Shown piece by piece: positions 22,025 through 32,165 of a stretch of DNA of 64,000 nucleotides; within the stretch, counting starts at the first letter, position 1, and every line of letters begins with the position of its first letter. A model generated the notes under the pieces. The model did no database searches, had not been told where the DNA came from, and saw only the letters and a program-made list of their open reading frames with translations. The translations under genes were made by a program, and so were the position numbers. This stretch comes from Petrosia ficiformis (Eukaryota; Porifera; Demospongiae; Haplosclerida; Petrosiidae). Location: the NCBI GenBank assembly GCA_947044365.1, contig OX345636.1:9754001-9818000 (forward strand). The letters run 5' to 3'.

Positions 22025-22240
22025 ATGTCCTTAAGTAATTTAAAAAAAAAAAAGCTAACCCACAATAACCCTGCACACCCATAGAGTATAAGCAGCAGGT
22101 GGAGAGCCAGGAGTGTCTGAATTCAATTCAAATATTTGAATAGGACTGAAATTAATGTCCCAAATTAAAGTCGCTAAAGTTAATACATGTACATCACAAG
22201 TATAGCTCTTTGTATTTTGCTTTATATCAGTGTAAGTACT
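22025..22240 (+). repeat. Duplicated segment (copy at 29010-29215)
   Basis: Shares CCAGGAGTGTCTGAATTCA and ACATCACAAGTATAGCTCTT with 29010-29215. 22200-22320 also matches inverted or direct parts of the 53.6-kb MITE region. Confidence 0.8.
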
Positions 22241-22574
22241 TATGTAGGAAGTGGTGGTCCTATGTTAGCCTCCCAACCTTGTTTGCATGCTTTTTGGGTT
22301 TTGATGTCACTTGGGGTGAGATTGCTCATCTTTCTGGGAATATGTGGACAGATAACATCATAGTATTACATTACATATTGACATGAAGTTACATATTTCC
22401 AATCTCTACATATGTACTTCCTGCAGGGAGAGTAGCCACGGTGTTTAGTTTTTAGCAGGTTCAACAGAACTTCTTTTACATACATTGTACATGTACATGT
22501 AATTGTATACATTAAAATTTTACTAACTGTTAGCTACTAATGTACATGTAGTATGTGTGTTTTTTACTGCCCAT

Positions 22575-22609
22575 ACACATATACATGTGTATGTACATAC
22601 ATACATACA

Positions 22610-22641
<32 letters not shown>

Positions 22642-22995
22642 CATGTGTACATACATATTACATGTACATGTACATATTACATATACATACATACATGTAC
22701 TTATATACATACATACATAAATACCTGCATACATATACCTACATACACATATATGTACATACATAGATACATAGATATATACAAACATAGTACATACATA
22801 TCACATGTACATATTACATATACATACATACTTATATACATACATACATACATACATAAATACCTGCATACATACACCTACATACACATATACATACATG
22901 TACATACATATCTATGTATGTATGTACATGTATGTATGTATGTATGTACATGTATGTATGTATGTATGTTTTTATGTATCTATGTATGTATGTAA
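22575..22995. repeat. (ACAT)n/(ATGT)n microsatellite
   Basis: Long ATAC/TACA runs that switch to GTAT runs at about 22912, making a large inverted microsatellite. Tyr/Thr/His-rich frames in it are not genes. Confidence 0.95.
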
Positions 22996-23090
22996 CATAC
23001 CTATATACAGTCACATTTGACACAATGTACTATGCAGTGTATATACAGTGTACATGTACTCCTTTCTCATGTTACATATGTATTACACAG

Positions 23091-23430
23091 AAGATTAGAG
23101 GATCAGCTGTTAGGAGGTATAGTTGTAGCTGAAGAAAGTCCTGATTTAGAAGAAGCAAAGAATGCCCTCATCATATCAAATGCCAAAATGAAACAGGAAC
23201 TCAGAGAAATAGAAGACAAGATATTATATCGATTATCAAACTCTGAAGGTAATCCGGTGGATGATGTTGATCTGATAAAGACACTGCAAGCATCTAAAAC
23301 TAAGTCTAGTGAGATTCAGGCAAAGGTATCTGACGCTGAGAAGACAGAGAAAGAGATTGATGAGACCAAGAGTAAGTACATACCTGTTGCTGTTAGGACA
23401 CAACTTCACTTCTTTTGTACAACAGACTTG
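23091..23430 (+). CDS. Dynein heavy chain exon (AAA5 region)
   Basis: An acceptor (ATTACACAG) precedes RLEDQLLGGIVVAEESPDLE, EAKNALIISNAKMKQELREI, EDKILYRLSNSEGNPVDDVD and later SKYIPVAVRTQLHFFCTTDL. This order is highly characteristic of axonemal dynein heavy chains around AAA5. The open frame runs past a tempting donor at 23372 into YIPVAVRTQ, so I place the exon end at about 23430 (TTG|GTAAAT). Dynein heavy chains are about 4,500 residues; only this piece is here, and exons for tail regions lie downstream rather than upstream, so the locus is rearranged or holds fragments of several copies. Confidence 0.8.
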
Positions 23431-23489
23431 GTAAATTTAGTTTTGGGGATTTTAATTTGTACGGCAGTATAATTATCTACATGTAATAT

Positions 23490-23770
23490 GCAGATTAAAT
23501 TTATGCTTCATGTTATAATTAAACAGCTGAGAAGCTAACCTACAAAAAAGTAAAGTACATGAAATCATTCCCAAAGTTTGTTTCAAAATTTAAGAAATCA
23601 TCCTATTTGATTCTGGGATATACATGTACACAACAGGAAAATAATAGAGTGGTGATTCCATTAGCCCTACCCAAAGCTCCACCTATTTCAAACTGACCAT
23701 TCCCCTGCATTTTCTCTTGATCCATTTCTTTCCTTTCTCCTGAAATAGCCTTACATTCTTTTTGTATGCT
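23490..23770 (+). repeat. Segment with inverted copy at 53305-53605
   Basis: About 280 bp, including CCAAAGCTCCACCTATTTCA and TAAATTTATGCTTCATGTTA, match 53305-53605 inverted. It follows the dynein exon and looks like duplicated intron DNA. Confidence 0.85.
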
Positions 23771-23989
23771 AAAAAAATGCCAAGTCACGTTTCAGAAATT
23801 TCGTTTTTCGTGGCTTCTTTTTTTTTTCAGAGTCATTTGTACCCATGTCTTCAAACATGTTCGTTGGGTGTGGTAGATTTACAAATGCTAAAAATAGTAT
23901 ATCCGCTAGCGAGAGATCGCAGAAGGAAAAATCAATTAATGTGTGAGCGATTCACACTCCCTCCTCTTATGTTTTTTCTATTATGGACT

Positions 23990-24600
23990 CCTGTACATAC
24001 ACATATATGTACATACATAGATACATACATATTACATATACATTCATACGTACTTATATACATACATACATAAATACCTCCATACATATACCTACATACA
24101 CATACATGTATATGTACATACATAGATACATACATATATACAAACATATACCTGTGTACATACATATTACATGTACATATTACATATACATACATACTTA
24201 TATACATACATACATAATTACCTGCATACATGTACCTACATACACATATATGTACATACATGTACATACATAAATACATACAAACATAGTACATACATAT
24301 TACATGTACATAATACATATACATACATACTTATATACATACATACATACATAAATACATACATAAATACCTGCATACATACACCTACATACACATATAT
24401 GTACATACATACATACATACATAAATACCTGCATACATACACCTACATACACATCTATGTACATACATACATACATACATACTTATATACAGTACAGACA
24501 TACATAAATACCTGCATATATACACCTACATACACATATACATACATGTACATACATATCTATGTATGTATGTATGTATCTATGTATGTATCTATATATG
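23990..24600. repeat. (ACAT)n-derived array with ~60-100 bp higher-order units
   Basis: Repeated blocks such as AATACCTGCATACAT and CCTACATACACATA recur irregularly. It resembles 22575-22995. Confidence 0.95.
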
Positions 24601-24800
24601 TGCACAAGACTCCCCCCTTTTGTCTTATGCCTTGGCATGCATGATATAAATCAAGCCTTACAGGAGGTGATCAACATGATCTCCCATTGCACATTGGTGT
24701 ACTTGAACCTGTTCTTTCCAGTTGTGTACATCACCTTATGTGATGTGCTTGCAGGCTGTAATTGTTCCACCTTGGGGTCAGAAATATTATGTGGTTAATG
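24600..24800 (+). repeat. Dispersed repeat R1, copy 4
   Basis: A slightly shortened copy starting directly at the end of the microsatellite. Confidence 0.85.
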
Positions 24801-24846
24801 ATACATGTATTCATATTTGTAATATGTGTTGTGTTTTTTTTTGCAG

Positions 24847-24939
24847 GACTATTTCAATGAGATTAGTAATGATAATGAAGTATTGAGTGTTGTACAGAAG
24901 ATTACTGCTCATATAGAAACCAGTGCAAGACAATGCCAG
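24847..24939 (+). CDS. Dynein heavy chain-like tail exon
   Basis: A 31-codon exon bounded by TTTTTTTGCAG and CAG|GTAACT, phase 0 at both ends. Its peptide DYFNEISNDNEVLSVVQKIT ... HIETSARQCQ is intact here and broken at 15798. The next exon (25370) begins SLCKMFSQYAFLWE, a pattern like the Y-x-x-LW helix of dynein heavy chain tails. Assignment to dynein is by this context and is moderate. Confidence 0.55.
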
Positions 24940-25369
24940 GTAACTAACTGTTCATACATGTATGTTGATCATTATGTGTTCATCATCCATGAAATCAATA
25001 TGTATTACCACAGATGTATGCATGTATGTTTACATGTATACAGGTTGTATGTGTATGTATGTGCTACAGTGCACGTATGGGTGCATGTGTGTGTGCTATA
25101 GTTAGGGTGTGTGTATGTGTGTAAACAAGTACAAGTACACATGTACATGTAGATGTGTGATAAGTTATTTGTGTTAAAATGGAAAACAATGTACATGTAA
25201 TCAGTTTACTATTCACTTTATTATGTTTATTATGATATACACATATACATGTGTACATTGTAGCATGTAATTCATGTTTAGTGTACTCAAACATTACATG
25301 TACATATGTACCTCTACATGTACATGTACATATATACATGTGATATTTGTTTCTTTTTACATCCATTAG

Positions 25370-25527
25370 TCATTGTGTAAGATGTTTTCTCAGTATGCAT
25401 TTCTATGGGAACAAGGTGTCATCTTAACATTTTATAGTGGAGTGGCTGAACCATATCCTCGTCATTTTACACATCCTGAAACAGTTTGTAGATCACGTTC
25501 AGCTTCTCATATTGCCAGACCTAGAAG
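25370..25527 (+). CDS. Dynein-like tail exon, downstream part unusual
   Basis: Follows an ATCCATTAG acceptor. The start SLCKMFSQYAFLWE fits a dynein tail, but the rest (FYSGVAEPYPRHFTHPETVC...) does not look dynein-like, so either the exon is shorter or the gene is decayed. A donor-like AGAAG|GTACTT closes it. Confidence 0.4.
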
Positions 25528-25754
25528 GTACTTTGTGATGCACAATGTCTTCTCCTTTTCCTCCACCCATTCTTCTTCTTGACCTCCTTTTGATATTTGT
25601 TCCTTCTAACTTCCTCTTCTTCCTTATCTGTTCCTCATCTCCCTTAACTCTTCCTTCTCCACCTTTCTTCCATTTCCTTTACCTACATGTATTTTCATTC
25701 TCTTCTCCTCATCTTCTTCCTCTCTTCTTATTCCTTCTTTTCCCCTTTGTATAA

Positions 25755-26530
25755 CCCTCAGTACTAGTAGAGTCATACATATATATGTACATATACATGT
25801 ATGTGTATGTTGCTAAGTATAAGTATGGTCATATGTGCACAACATGTATGACCCTCAGTACTAGTAGAGTCTGTACATATAAATGTACACATATGTTGCT
25901 AAGTATAAGTATGGTCATACATGTACATGTATGTGCACAACATGTATGACCCTCAGTACTCATATATACATATATATGTACATGTACATGTACACATATG
26001 TTGCTAAGTATATGTATCGTCATATGTGCACTACCCTCAGTACTAGTACAGTCATACATATATATGTACATGTACATATACATGTACGCATGTGTATAAG
26101 TATGGTCATACATGTACATGCATGTGCACTACATGTATGACCCAGTACTACTAGAGTCATACATATATATGTACATATACATGTACACATATGTTGCTAA
26201 GTATAAGTATGGTCATACATGTACATGTATGTGCAATACATGTATGACCCTCAGTACTAGTAGAGTCATACATACCTATGTACATATGCATATACGCATA
26301 TGTTGGTAAGTATAAGTATGGTCATATGTGCACTACATGTATGACCCTCAGTACTAGTAGAGTCATACATACCTATGTACATATGCATATACGCATATGT
26401 TGGTAAGTATAAGTATGGTCATATGTGCACTACATGTATGACCCTCAGTACTAGTAGAGTCATACATATACATGTATATGTACATATACATGTAAGCATA
26501 TGTTGCTAAGTATAATTATGGTCATACCCG
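25755..26530 (+). repeat. Tandem array, unit about 90-110 bp
   Basis: About eight units, each with ACCCTCAGTACTAGTAGAGTC, a TATATATGTACAT segment, TGTTGCTAAGTATAAGTATG and GTCATA. Two adjacent units (26240-26440) are almost identical, suggesting recent expansion. Confidence 0.9.
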
Positions 26531-26764
26531 AGTGTAAATAGAAATAGGATCCCGCGAGTTCTATACGATATACCGTATATGAGGTATACTGACTATACTA
26601 GACACGAAAGAAAAAAGAAACCTTGTAGATGATGAAGGCAGTGGTAGCTTTTCTGATATAGTTGATGCAACCAGTTGATGCAACCAGTTGATTGGAAAGT
26701 AGTACATCTCTTATACTGGAGGTACATAATTACTCTATTTACATAGTGTCAATCTGTCAGTGTA

Positions 26765-26865
26765 TTATTGCATTGTGAATTTGGGATACACCATGCTGAT
26801 GAGACCCAATAGGTCGAAACAATCTGATCAGTGTATGTATATTCTGATTGTCCATGGTTTGCCCT
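26765..26865 (+). repeat. Inverted-repeat partner of 36045-36145
   Basis: CTGATGAGACCCAATAGGTC and its surroundings recur inverted at 36.1 kb, about 100 bp in all. Confidence 0.8.
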
Positions 26866-27139
26866 GAAAATGTCACATGTATACAAAATCAGTATCTACA
26901 AATAATTCCGACATGAGTCAAGCACATTTTTTGAAATGCTTGGAGGGTGCTTTGAAGCAATTTTTAGCCACAAGCACTAAATTGTGCTTGTGCTTGAGCT
27001 TGCACTTAAGCACATTATAGCATTAGTGCACATTATAAGCACTTTTAAGCCCAAAGGCTTGAAGTGCTTTATACATTCATAAATTTTTAATCAATACTGG
27101 TAATCAGTATGTGTAAATTGTACAAAGGCAGTTCTATTC

Positions 27140-27225
27140 ACACTAATTCAGCTGCTATTTTCACATGTGGAGATAATTCTTTTGACAGCTGCGATTTTCA
27201 CATGTGGAGATAATTCTTTTGACAG
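27140..27225 (+). repeat. Two tandem copies of a ~44-bp unit
   Basis: CACATGTGGAGATAATTCTT occurs twice with GACAGC following. Next come two perfect hairpins: CACACTTTG/CAAAGTGTG and AGCAGTATCAAAGT/ACTTTGATACTGCT at 27267-27295. Confidence 0.9.
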
Positions 27226-27315
27226 CCGCTATTTCACACTTTGTCAAAGACTCAAAGTGTGAAAAGAGCAGTATCAAAGTGACTTTGATACTGCTATTTT
27301 CACTTTTAGGCTAAG

Positions 27316-27640
27316 ATGGCTGAGAAAAAGCTACCTACTGTTTTAATAACCCTCAGTCTTTGGAAGGCATCTTTTAAGGCCATATGTAAACACTGTGATG
27401 AGACCATATCTGGATCTACTAAAGTTTCAACTAATTGGATGAAGCACATGGTAAAATTGATAGAGTACTAGTAGTACACTATGTAGACTAGTCTAGTACT
27501 GAGCAGTAATTGTAGTACTAAAATTTACAAAAATTCATATCAGTTGATTTTATGATATATTTTCTGTCACATTGTTTTCTTCATAGAGAAACTGTCATCC
27601 TCTGAAGCTAGGGAGTGTATATTTAGTCAAAAAGTGCTTG
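27316..27640 (+). pseudogene. BED zinc-finger exons of a hAT transposase
   Basis: ATG 27316 opens MAEKKLPTVLI; then SLWKASFKAICKHCDETISG and NWMKHM give the BED pattern: conserved aromatic, CxxC, then His. A donor GTAAAA at 27451 and an acceptor TTCTTCATAG ending at 27586 would join HM to RNCHP, supplying the final Cys/His ligand. After the splice the frame soon runs into the subterminal repeat (VKKCLCLCFKPLRKYLK), so the transposase body is missing. Confidence 0.65.
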
Positions 27641-28111
27641 TGTTTGTGCTTCAAGCCCTTAGAAAGTACTTGAAATTGAGCTTCAAGCACTTTACTAAGT
27701 GCTTGCCCCATGTATGTCTACAAATAGATTCAGAAGTTTTTTGTGTATGGGCCTATACAATGTTGTGTGTTCACCATTGAGAATATACATTAATAAAAGA
27801 GGCAATGCTATCAGTGGTCCAGAGAGAGAAGTGGCAAATATCAACTTTATTGGGTCAATAGTGTGCTACATGAGCTTAGTTTATGCTTGCCTATGTAAAT
27901 TTCCACCTTAGTTTCTTCACCTGTATTATAAGTAAAAAAATATCTCAAAGCAACCAGGCCCAAGTGTGTGTCTGTGTTTTTTTTTTTATGTGTATGACAT
28001 CAAGTTAATGCTGTCAGATAATGCCAACCAATGTACATGTTGATCTGACATAATTTCATATCAGCCTTCATAATCCTTTTGCCATACAAACATGTACCTC
28101 TTTATCCTAGG

Positions 28112-28191
28112 AAGAATCCTTAAGTGGTCTTCATTCACCTACAAAACACAGTCAAGCAGGAACTCTTCACAACATATTTTCAGTTGAAGGT
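28112..28191 (+). CDS. Candidate exon of unknown gene
   Basis: CTTTATCCTAG acceptor, then EESLSGLHSPTKHSQAGTLH and NIFSVEG, donor G|GTGATA. Protein-like but short. With 28905-29079 and 29656-29768 it may form one plus-strand gene. No family recognised. Confidence 0.3.
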
Positions 28192-28554
28192 GATATAATA
28201 TATATCTGTAATAGTTGAGTATAACAACCCACATTCTTGTTTTGTGGCTTTGTCAAAACAGTGTGGTTAGGTATAAGACAGTTTTTGACATCCCTACATC
28301 TTCTTTCTTTTGTATTGGAAATGTTTTTTTTTATTATTCTTGTATATACATGTAATATAATGCATGTAATTAAGTGTAAGTTCAACCACTACTGTTTATC
28401 ATGTACCAGATAATTGGTTCCACAGCTATGGCTTCTGATGTTGGGCTGTCATTGCCTAATGTTGTAGGGTTTAGCCTGTTAGAAGGAACATGTTAGGGCA
28501 AGCCAACAAGGCTTTGATACATTTAAAACATATGTGTACAATGTACTTGTACAT

Positions 28555-28818
28555 TAGTCTCGCATAGCCAAACCCAACTTACTATGAAGGAGAGGTCTCA
28601 CCCACTGTACATGTACTAGCTAAAGAGTTTAGCCAGAGTTTTTATAAACTATAATCAAAATACTTATAATTTGTTCATAACTATACTTTGCTAGTAAGCC
28701 AGCTGTCATTACTAGAGTTGTGAATTCAATTACCAGTTTGCCAGGTACTTGACGCTGTGGACCAGACCCTTCTTTCGTAGTGAATGTACATGTGGGTTGG
28801 GTCTGGCTAGGCAGACTA
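28555..28818 (-). mobile_element. MITE D (TAGTCTCGCG family), opposite orientation to E
   Basis: Starts TAGTCTCGCATAGCCAAAC and ends GTCTGGCTAGGCAGACTA. The inside is the reverse complement of MITE E with moderate divergence. No matching 9-bp flanks seen. Confidence 0.75.
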
Positions 28819-28904
28819 CATGTAATTCATGAGCTTGTTTGATTTTGATATCCCCATATGTTCTGTTAACTACTGTACCTGTAATACATGTACATTATTC
28901 ATGT

Positions 28905-29079
28905 AAAGCTGTGCAATTGAAGGCTGAGAGTTACAGCGATCTAAGTACATGTACTATATCAGAGATCAACGGTGCTGCAGGTAATTGTGGGTTTGCCTTT
29001 TTAATTAGATTCATAGAAGATGTCCTAAAAAGCAAACCCACCTACACACCCATAGAGTACAAAGGTGAGAGTGGATAAG
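28905..29079 (+). CDS. Candidate exon of unknown gene
   Basis: Open frame VQLKAESYSDLSTCTISEIN, GAAGNCGFAFLIRFIEDVLK, then a C-terminal TPIEYKGESG and stop. The 3' half is duplicated, decayed, at 22025-22085. No family recognised. Confidence 0.3.
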
Positions 29080-29349
29080 CAGCAGGTGGAGGGAGAGCCA
29101 GGAGTGTCTGAATTCATTTCAAATTTTTGAATGGGACTGAAATTAATGTCCCAAATTAATGTCACTAAAGTTAATTACATGTACATCACAAGTATAGCTC
29201 TTTGTATTAACAGTGATTAACAGCAGTAACAAAAATTAGTTGCCTGAGAAGGAAGTGTCAGCAACTTCTACCTGTGGTGAAGCCATGTGAACTGCTTGCT
29301 GCTTTGCTGTTAATTTGGGTCCACATGGTGGATCACATGACAGGATTGA

Positions 29350-29350
<1 letters not shown>

Positions 29351-29389
<39 letters not shown>

Positions 29390-29440
29390 CATATGTATAT
29401 ATATATAATTATATATATATAATATAATATATATTCAATA
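29351..29440. repeat. (TA)n microsatellite
   Basis: Alternating TA with short interruptions. Confidence 0.95.
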
Positions 29441-29449
29441 TATATCAGA

Positions 29450-29575
29450 CTTGACTGCGCATGCTCAGACTGATGCAATCTATTATGATATTATTATAGG
29501 TCTTATATCAGCCCTTATCCACCTGCGGTTGGGTGTATATTGCGTATATAAACACCTGTCGGTAACTTTGATGTG
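29450..29575 (+). repeat. Inverted-repeat partner of 44600-44720
   Basis: Shares the GCATGCTCAGACTGATGCAA and AGGTCTTATATCAGCCC blocks inverted. Confidence 0.8.
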
Positions 29576-29655
29576 GCTGTTAGCATGGTATATATACATA
29601 TAATATATATAATTATGTGTGTGTGTGGAATTATCCTACATTCTTTCCTTTCTAG

Positions 29656-29768
29656 ATGGGCAAATGTGATTATCATGAATAATTTGTCGTTGGGACGATA
29701 TGTTGTCATTACTGGATCAGAAAGTAAAATGCTAATTACTTGCAAATTCATAGGTGGATTTGACAAAG
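29656..29768 (+). CDS. Candidate exon of unknown gene
   Basis: A strong acceptor (CATTCTTTCCTTTCTAG) precedes WANVIIMNNLSLGRYVVITG and SESKMLITCKFIGGFDKV, closing at GTG|GTAAAT. Composition suggests a folded beta-rich segment; the family is not recognised. Confidence 0.4.
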
Positions 29769-29792
29769 TGGTAAATCATATGTTTTTATCTG

Positions 29793-30672
29793 TATAACAT
29801 AATTAATATTGTACTCTTCTATATGTTACTAGTACTCTTCATAGCTCGTTAATAATTAATATTGTACTCTTCTATATGTTACTAGTACTCTTCTATAGCT
29901 CATTAATAATTAATATTGTACTCTTCTATATGTTACTAGTACTCTTCTATAGCTCATTAATAATTAATATTGTACTCTTCTATATGTTACTAGTACTCTT
30001 CTATAGCTCATTAATAATTAATATTGTACTCTTCTATATGTTACTAGTACTCTTCTATAGCTCATTAATAATTAATATTGTACTCTTCTATATGTTACTA
30101 GTACACTTCATAGCTCATTAATAATTAATATTGTACTCTTCTATATGTTACTAGTACACTTCTATAGCTCATTAATAATTAATATTGTACTCTTCTATAT
30201 GTTACTAGTACTCTTCTATAGCTCATTAATAATTAATATTGTACTCTTCTATATGTTACTAGTACTCTTCTATAGCTCATTAATAATTAATATTGTACTC
30301 TTCTATATGTTACTAGTACACTTCATAGCTCATTAATAATTAATATTGTACTCTTCTATATGTTACTAGTACACTTCTATAGCTCATTAATAATTAATAT
30401 TGTACTCTTCTATATGTTACTAGTACACTTCATAGCTCATTAATAATTAATATTGTACTCTTCTATATGTTACTAGTACTCTTCTATAGCTCATTAATAA
30501 TTAATATTGTACTCTTCTATATGTTACTAGTACTCTTCTATAGCTCATTAATAATTAATATTGTACTCTTCTATATGTTACTAGTACTCTTCTATAGCTC
30601 ATTAATAATTAATATTGTACTCTTCTATATGTTACTAGTACTCTTCTATAGCTTACTAATAATTAGTCTTAC
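29793..30672 (+). repeat. 54-bp satellite array, about 16 units
   Basis: Unit built from TTAATATTGTACTCTTCTAT, ATGTTACTAGTACTCTTCTA and TAGCTCATTAATAA. Units differ by single bases and a 1-bp indel (CTTCATAG versus CTTCTATAG). The unit length is a multiple of three, so 18-residue repeat peptides appear in open frames but are not genes. A short inverted copy caps the array at 30750-30815. Confidence 0.95.
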
Positions 30673-31060
30673 TCTTTTCTTACAACCACACCATTTTTTA
30701 TGTGTTCTCTCAGGCTTGCCCCACAATGATTATCATTCTCTAGTAATTAATATTGTACTATAGCTCATTAATAATAATTATTAATGAGCTATAGAAGAGT
30801 ACAATATTTTAATTATTAATATTTACCTCAAACAACAGGGACAATTAATTACACCACTATAAGCAAACTTTATAATTTATAGTGATAGTGTAAGCTTTCT
30901 TGGCTCACAATGTAAGCTATGCTTAGTCTCGCGTAGCCAGCCCCTCCTTCTAAACGAAAAGAGGGTCTGGTGTACTGACATTGATCTGTTCGTTCTGAAA
31001 ATAACCGGAAGTTGGTTGGTGTAAATAGGTTCCTAAGTAGGTGTGATTCATAGTTAATTA

Positions 31061-31183
31061 ATGCGAAGAGATATGAACTGCTGTTTTCTGTGCCAAGTGA
31101 ACGTGAATCAAGGAACTAATAAAAGTAAAGGGAAGGAAACTGTCAGGATCTACGACTCAAAACATACGAGATATTTTAGAAAA
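31061..31183 (+). pseudogene. Cys-rich N-terminal fragment in element C
   Basis: ATG 31061 or, more likely, 31073 opens MNCCFLCQVNVNQGTNKSKG and continues KETVRIYDSKHTRYFRKV to a TAG. In another frame FSWDSYG follows, recalling IDSYGEMMC in element A. Together the two copies suggest one zinc-binding N-terminus with CxxC pairs. The rest of the gene is deleted. Confidence 0.5.
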
Positions 31184-31209
31184 GTTTAGCTGGGACAGTT
31201 ATGGTTGCA

Positions 31210-31371
31210 TTATTCCAATTCGTATATTAGAGATTTACCATAGCCTGTTGGCAAAGAAACAAACACATCATGTCCTGACAAGAATGCGAGCACAGCCTCT
31301 GATTGTTTTTCTTTAAGTTTCAACCCCAACTTCCCTGCAGCAAAGTCCAAAGCCTTCTTCTCTTTCGACAT
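31210..31371 (-). pseudogene. RecQ-like SF2 helicase N-terminal fragment in element C
   Basis: Minus-strand ATG 31371, 53 codons. MSKEKKALDFAAGKLGLKL leads to KEKQSEAVLAFLSGHDVFV, a Q-motif-like segment, and SLPTGYGKSLIY, a Walker A motif of RecQ type (LPTGxGKS). The frame then stops at the central deletion. RecQ helicases are normally over 400 residues in the core, so this is a remnant. Starting so near the right inverted repeat, it looks like the helicase gene of the parent transposon rather than a random capture, though capture cannot be excluded. Confidence 0.75.
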
Positions 31372-31849
31372 ACTATTTTCTTTTCACACTTGTAACGTGT
31401 TGTTTATAGACACACCTAGTCGAAAGGCGGTCCCTCACTTGACAGATACTTTACGCTCGAGTGTTTCCAGAACGAACAGATCAACGTCAGTACACCAGAC
31501 CCTCTTTTCGTTTAGAAGGAGGGGCTGGCTACGCGAGACTAAGCTATGCTGTGTTTGATTAATCAAATTCTCTTATATTCAAAACAGACTCTGCTGAAAT
31601 GTTATACCATTCTCTAGTGCATTCCTCCACAAAATAAATACTAGTATATCTTCAACTATTGGTGTGAGATTTACTTCCTCTGTATGGGACTAACAAATAT
31701 TTTACTATTTTGCTGCTGTGTGCAGTTAAACTCTTGGAGTAAGAATAATTATGATTGATTATATGAGTGGAAGTTTCAGTGTAACAAATAATAAGATTTT
31801 TTCTGAACAAATATTTTACTGCTGTGTGCAGTCTCTTGTAGCAAGAATA

Positions 31850-32165
31850 ATAATTGATTGAGTTTCAGTTTAACAAATAATGAGATGAAAGAAATTCACT
31901 GGTGGGTGGGTGGTAAAAACTAAAAATGGGGTTTATGATGCTATACGATCTTCAATTTCTCTTTTAATTAATCAAGCCACTACAAAAAAAATCCTCTTGT
32001 AGTAAGAATAATAATTATGATTGAGTTTCAGTTTAACAAATGAGAAGATGAAAGAAATTCACTGGTGGGTGGGTGGGTGGTTGGTAAAAACTAAAAACGG
32101 GGTTTATGATGCTATACGATCTTCAATTTCTCTTTTAATTAATCCAGCAACAACGAAAAAATCGT
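31850..32165 (+). repeat. Tandem duplication of ~150 bp over a gene's 3' end
   Basis: AAATTCACTGGTGGGTGGGT through TTCAATTTCTCTTTTAATTA occurs at about 31885-31975 and again at 32050-32145. It duplicates the stop codon region of the minus-strand gene ending at 32104. Confidence 0.9.

Larger units (their letters stand above)
26905..27716 (+). mobile_element. Non-autonomous hAT-like element
   Basis: Ends ACATGAGTCAAGCACA (left) and, complemented, ACATGGGGCAAGCACT (right). Dense AAGTGCTTG repeats lie near both ends. The direct repeat TCTACAAATA flanks it at 26895-26904 and 27717-27726, longer than the usual 8 bp of hAT and so of uncertain limits. It contains a BED-finger exon pair but no DDE part. 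Confidence 0.65.
30924..31541. mobile_element. TIR element C (TAGTCTCGCG family), 9-bp TSD
   Basis: Inverted arms of about 75 bp begin TAGTCTCGCGTAGCCAGCCC. The 9-bp target duplication AGCTATGCT is exact (30915-30923 and 31542-31550). It contains converging 5' fragments of a Cys-rich gene (+) and a RecQ-like helicase (-). Confidence 0.9.

Noticed and set aside
22555..24644. Several Tyr/Thr/His/Ile-rich open frames
   Set aside because: They arise from (ACAT)n arrays and have no domain or splice support.
29876..30763. Three open frames with 18-residue peptide repeats
   Set aside because: The 54-bp satellite is a multiple of three, so any stop-free frame stays open; no start context, flanking exons or protein-like composition.
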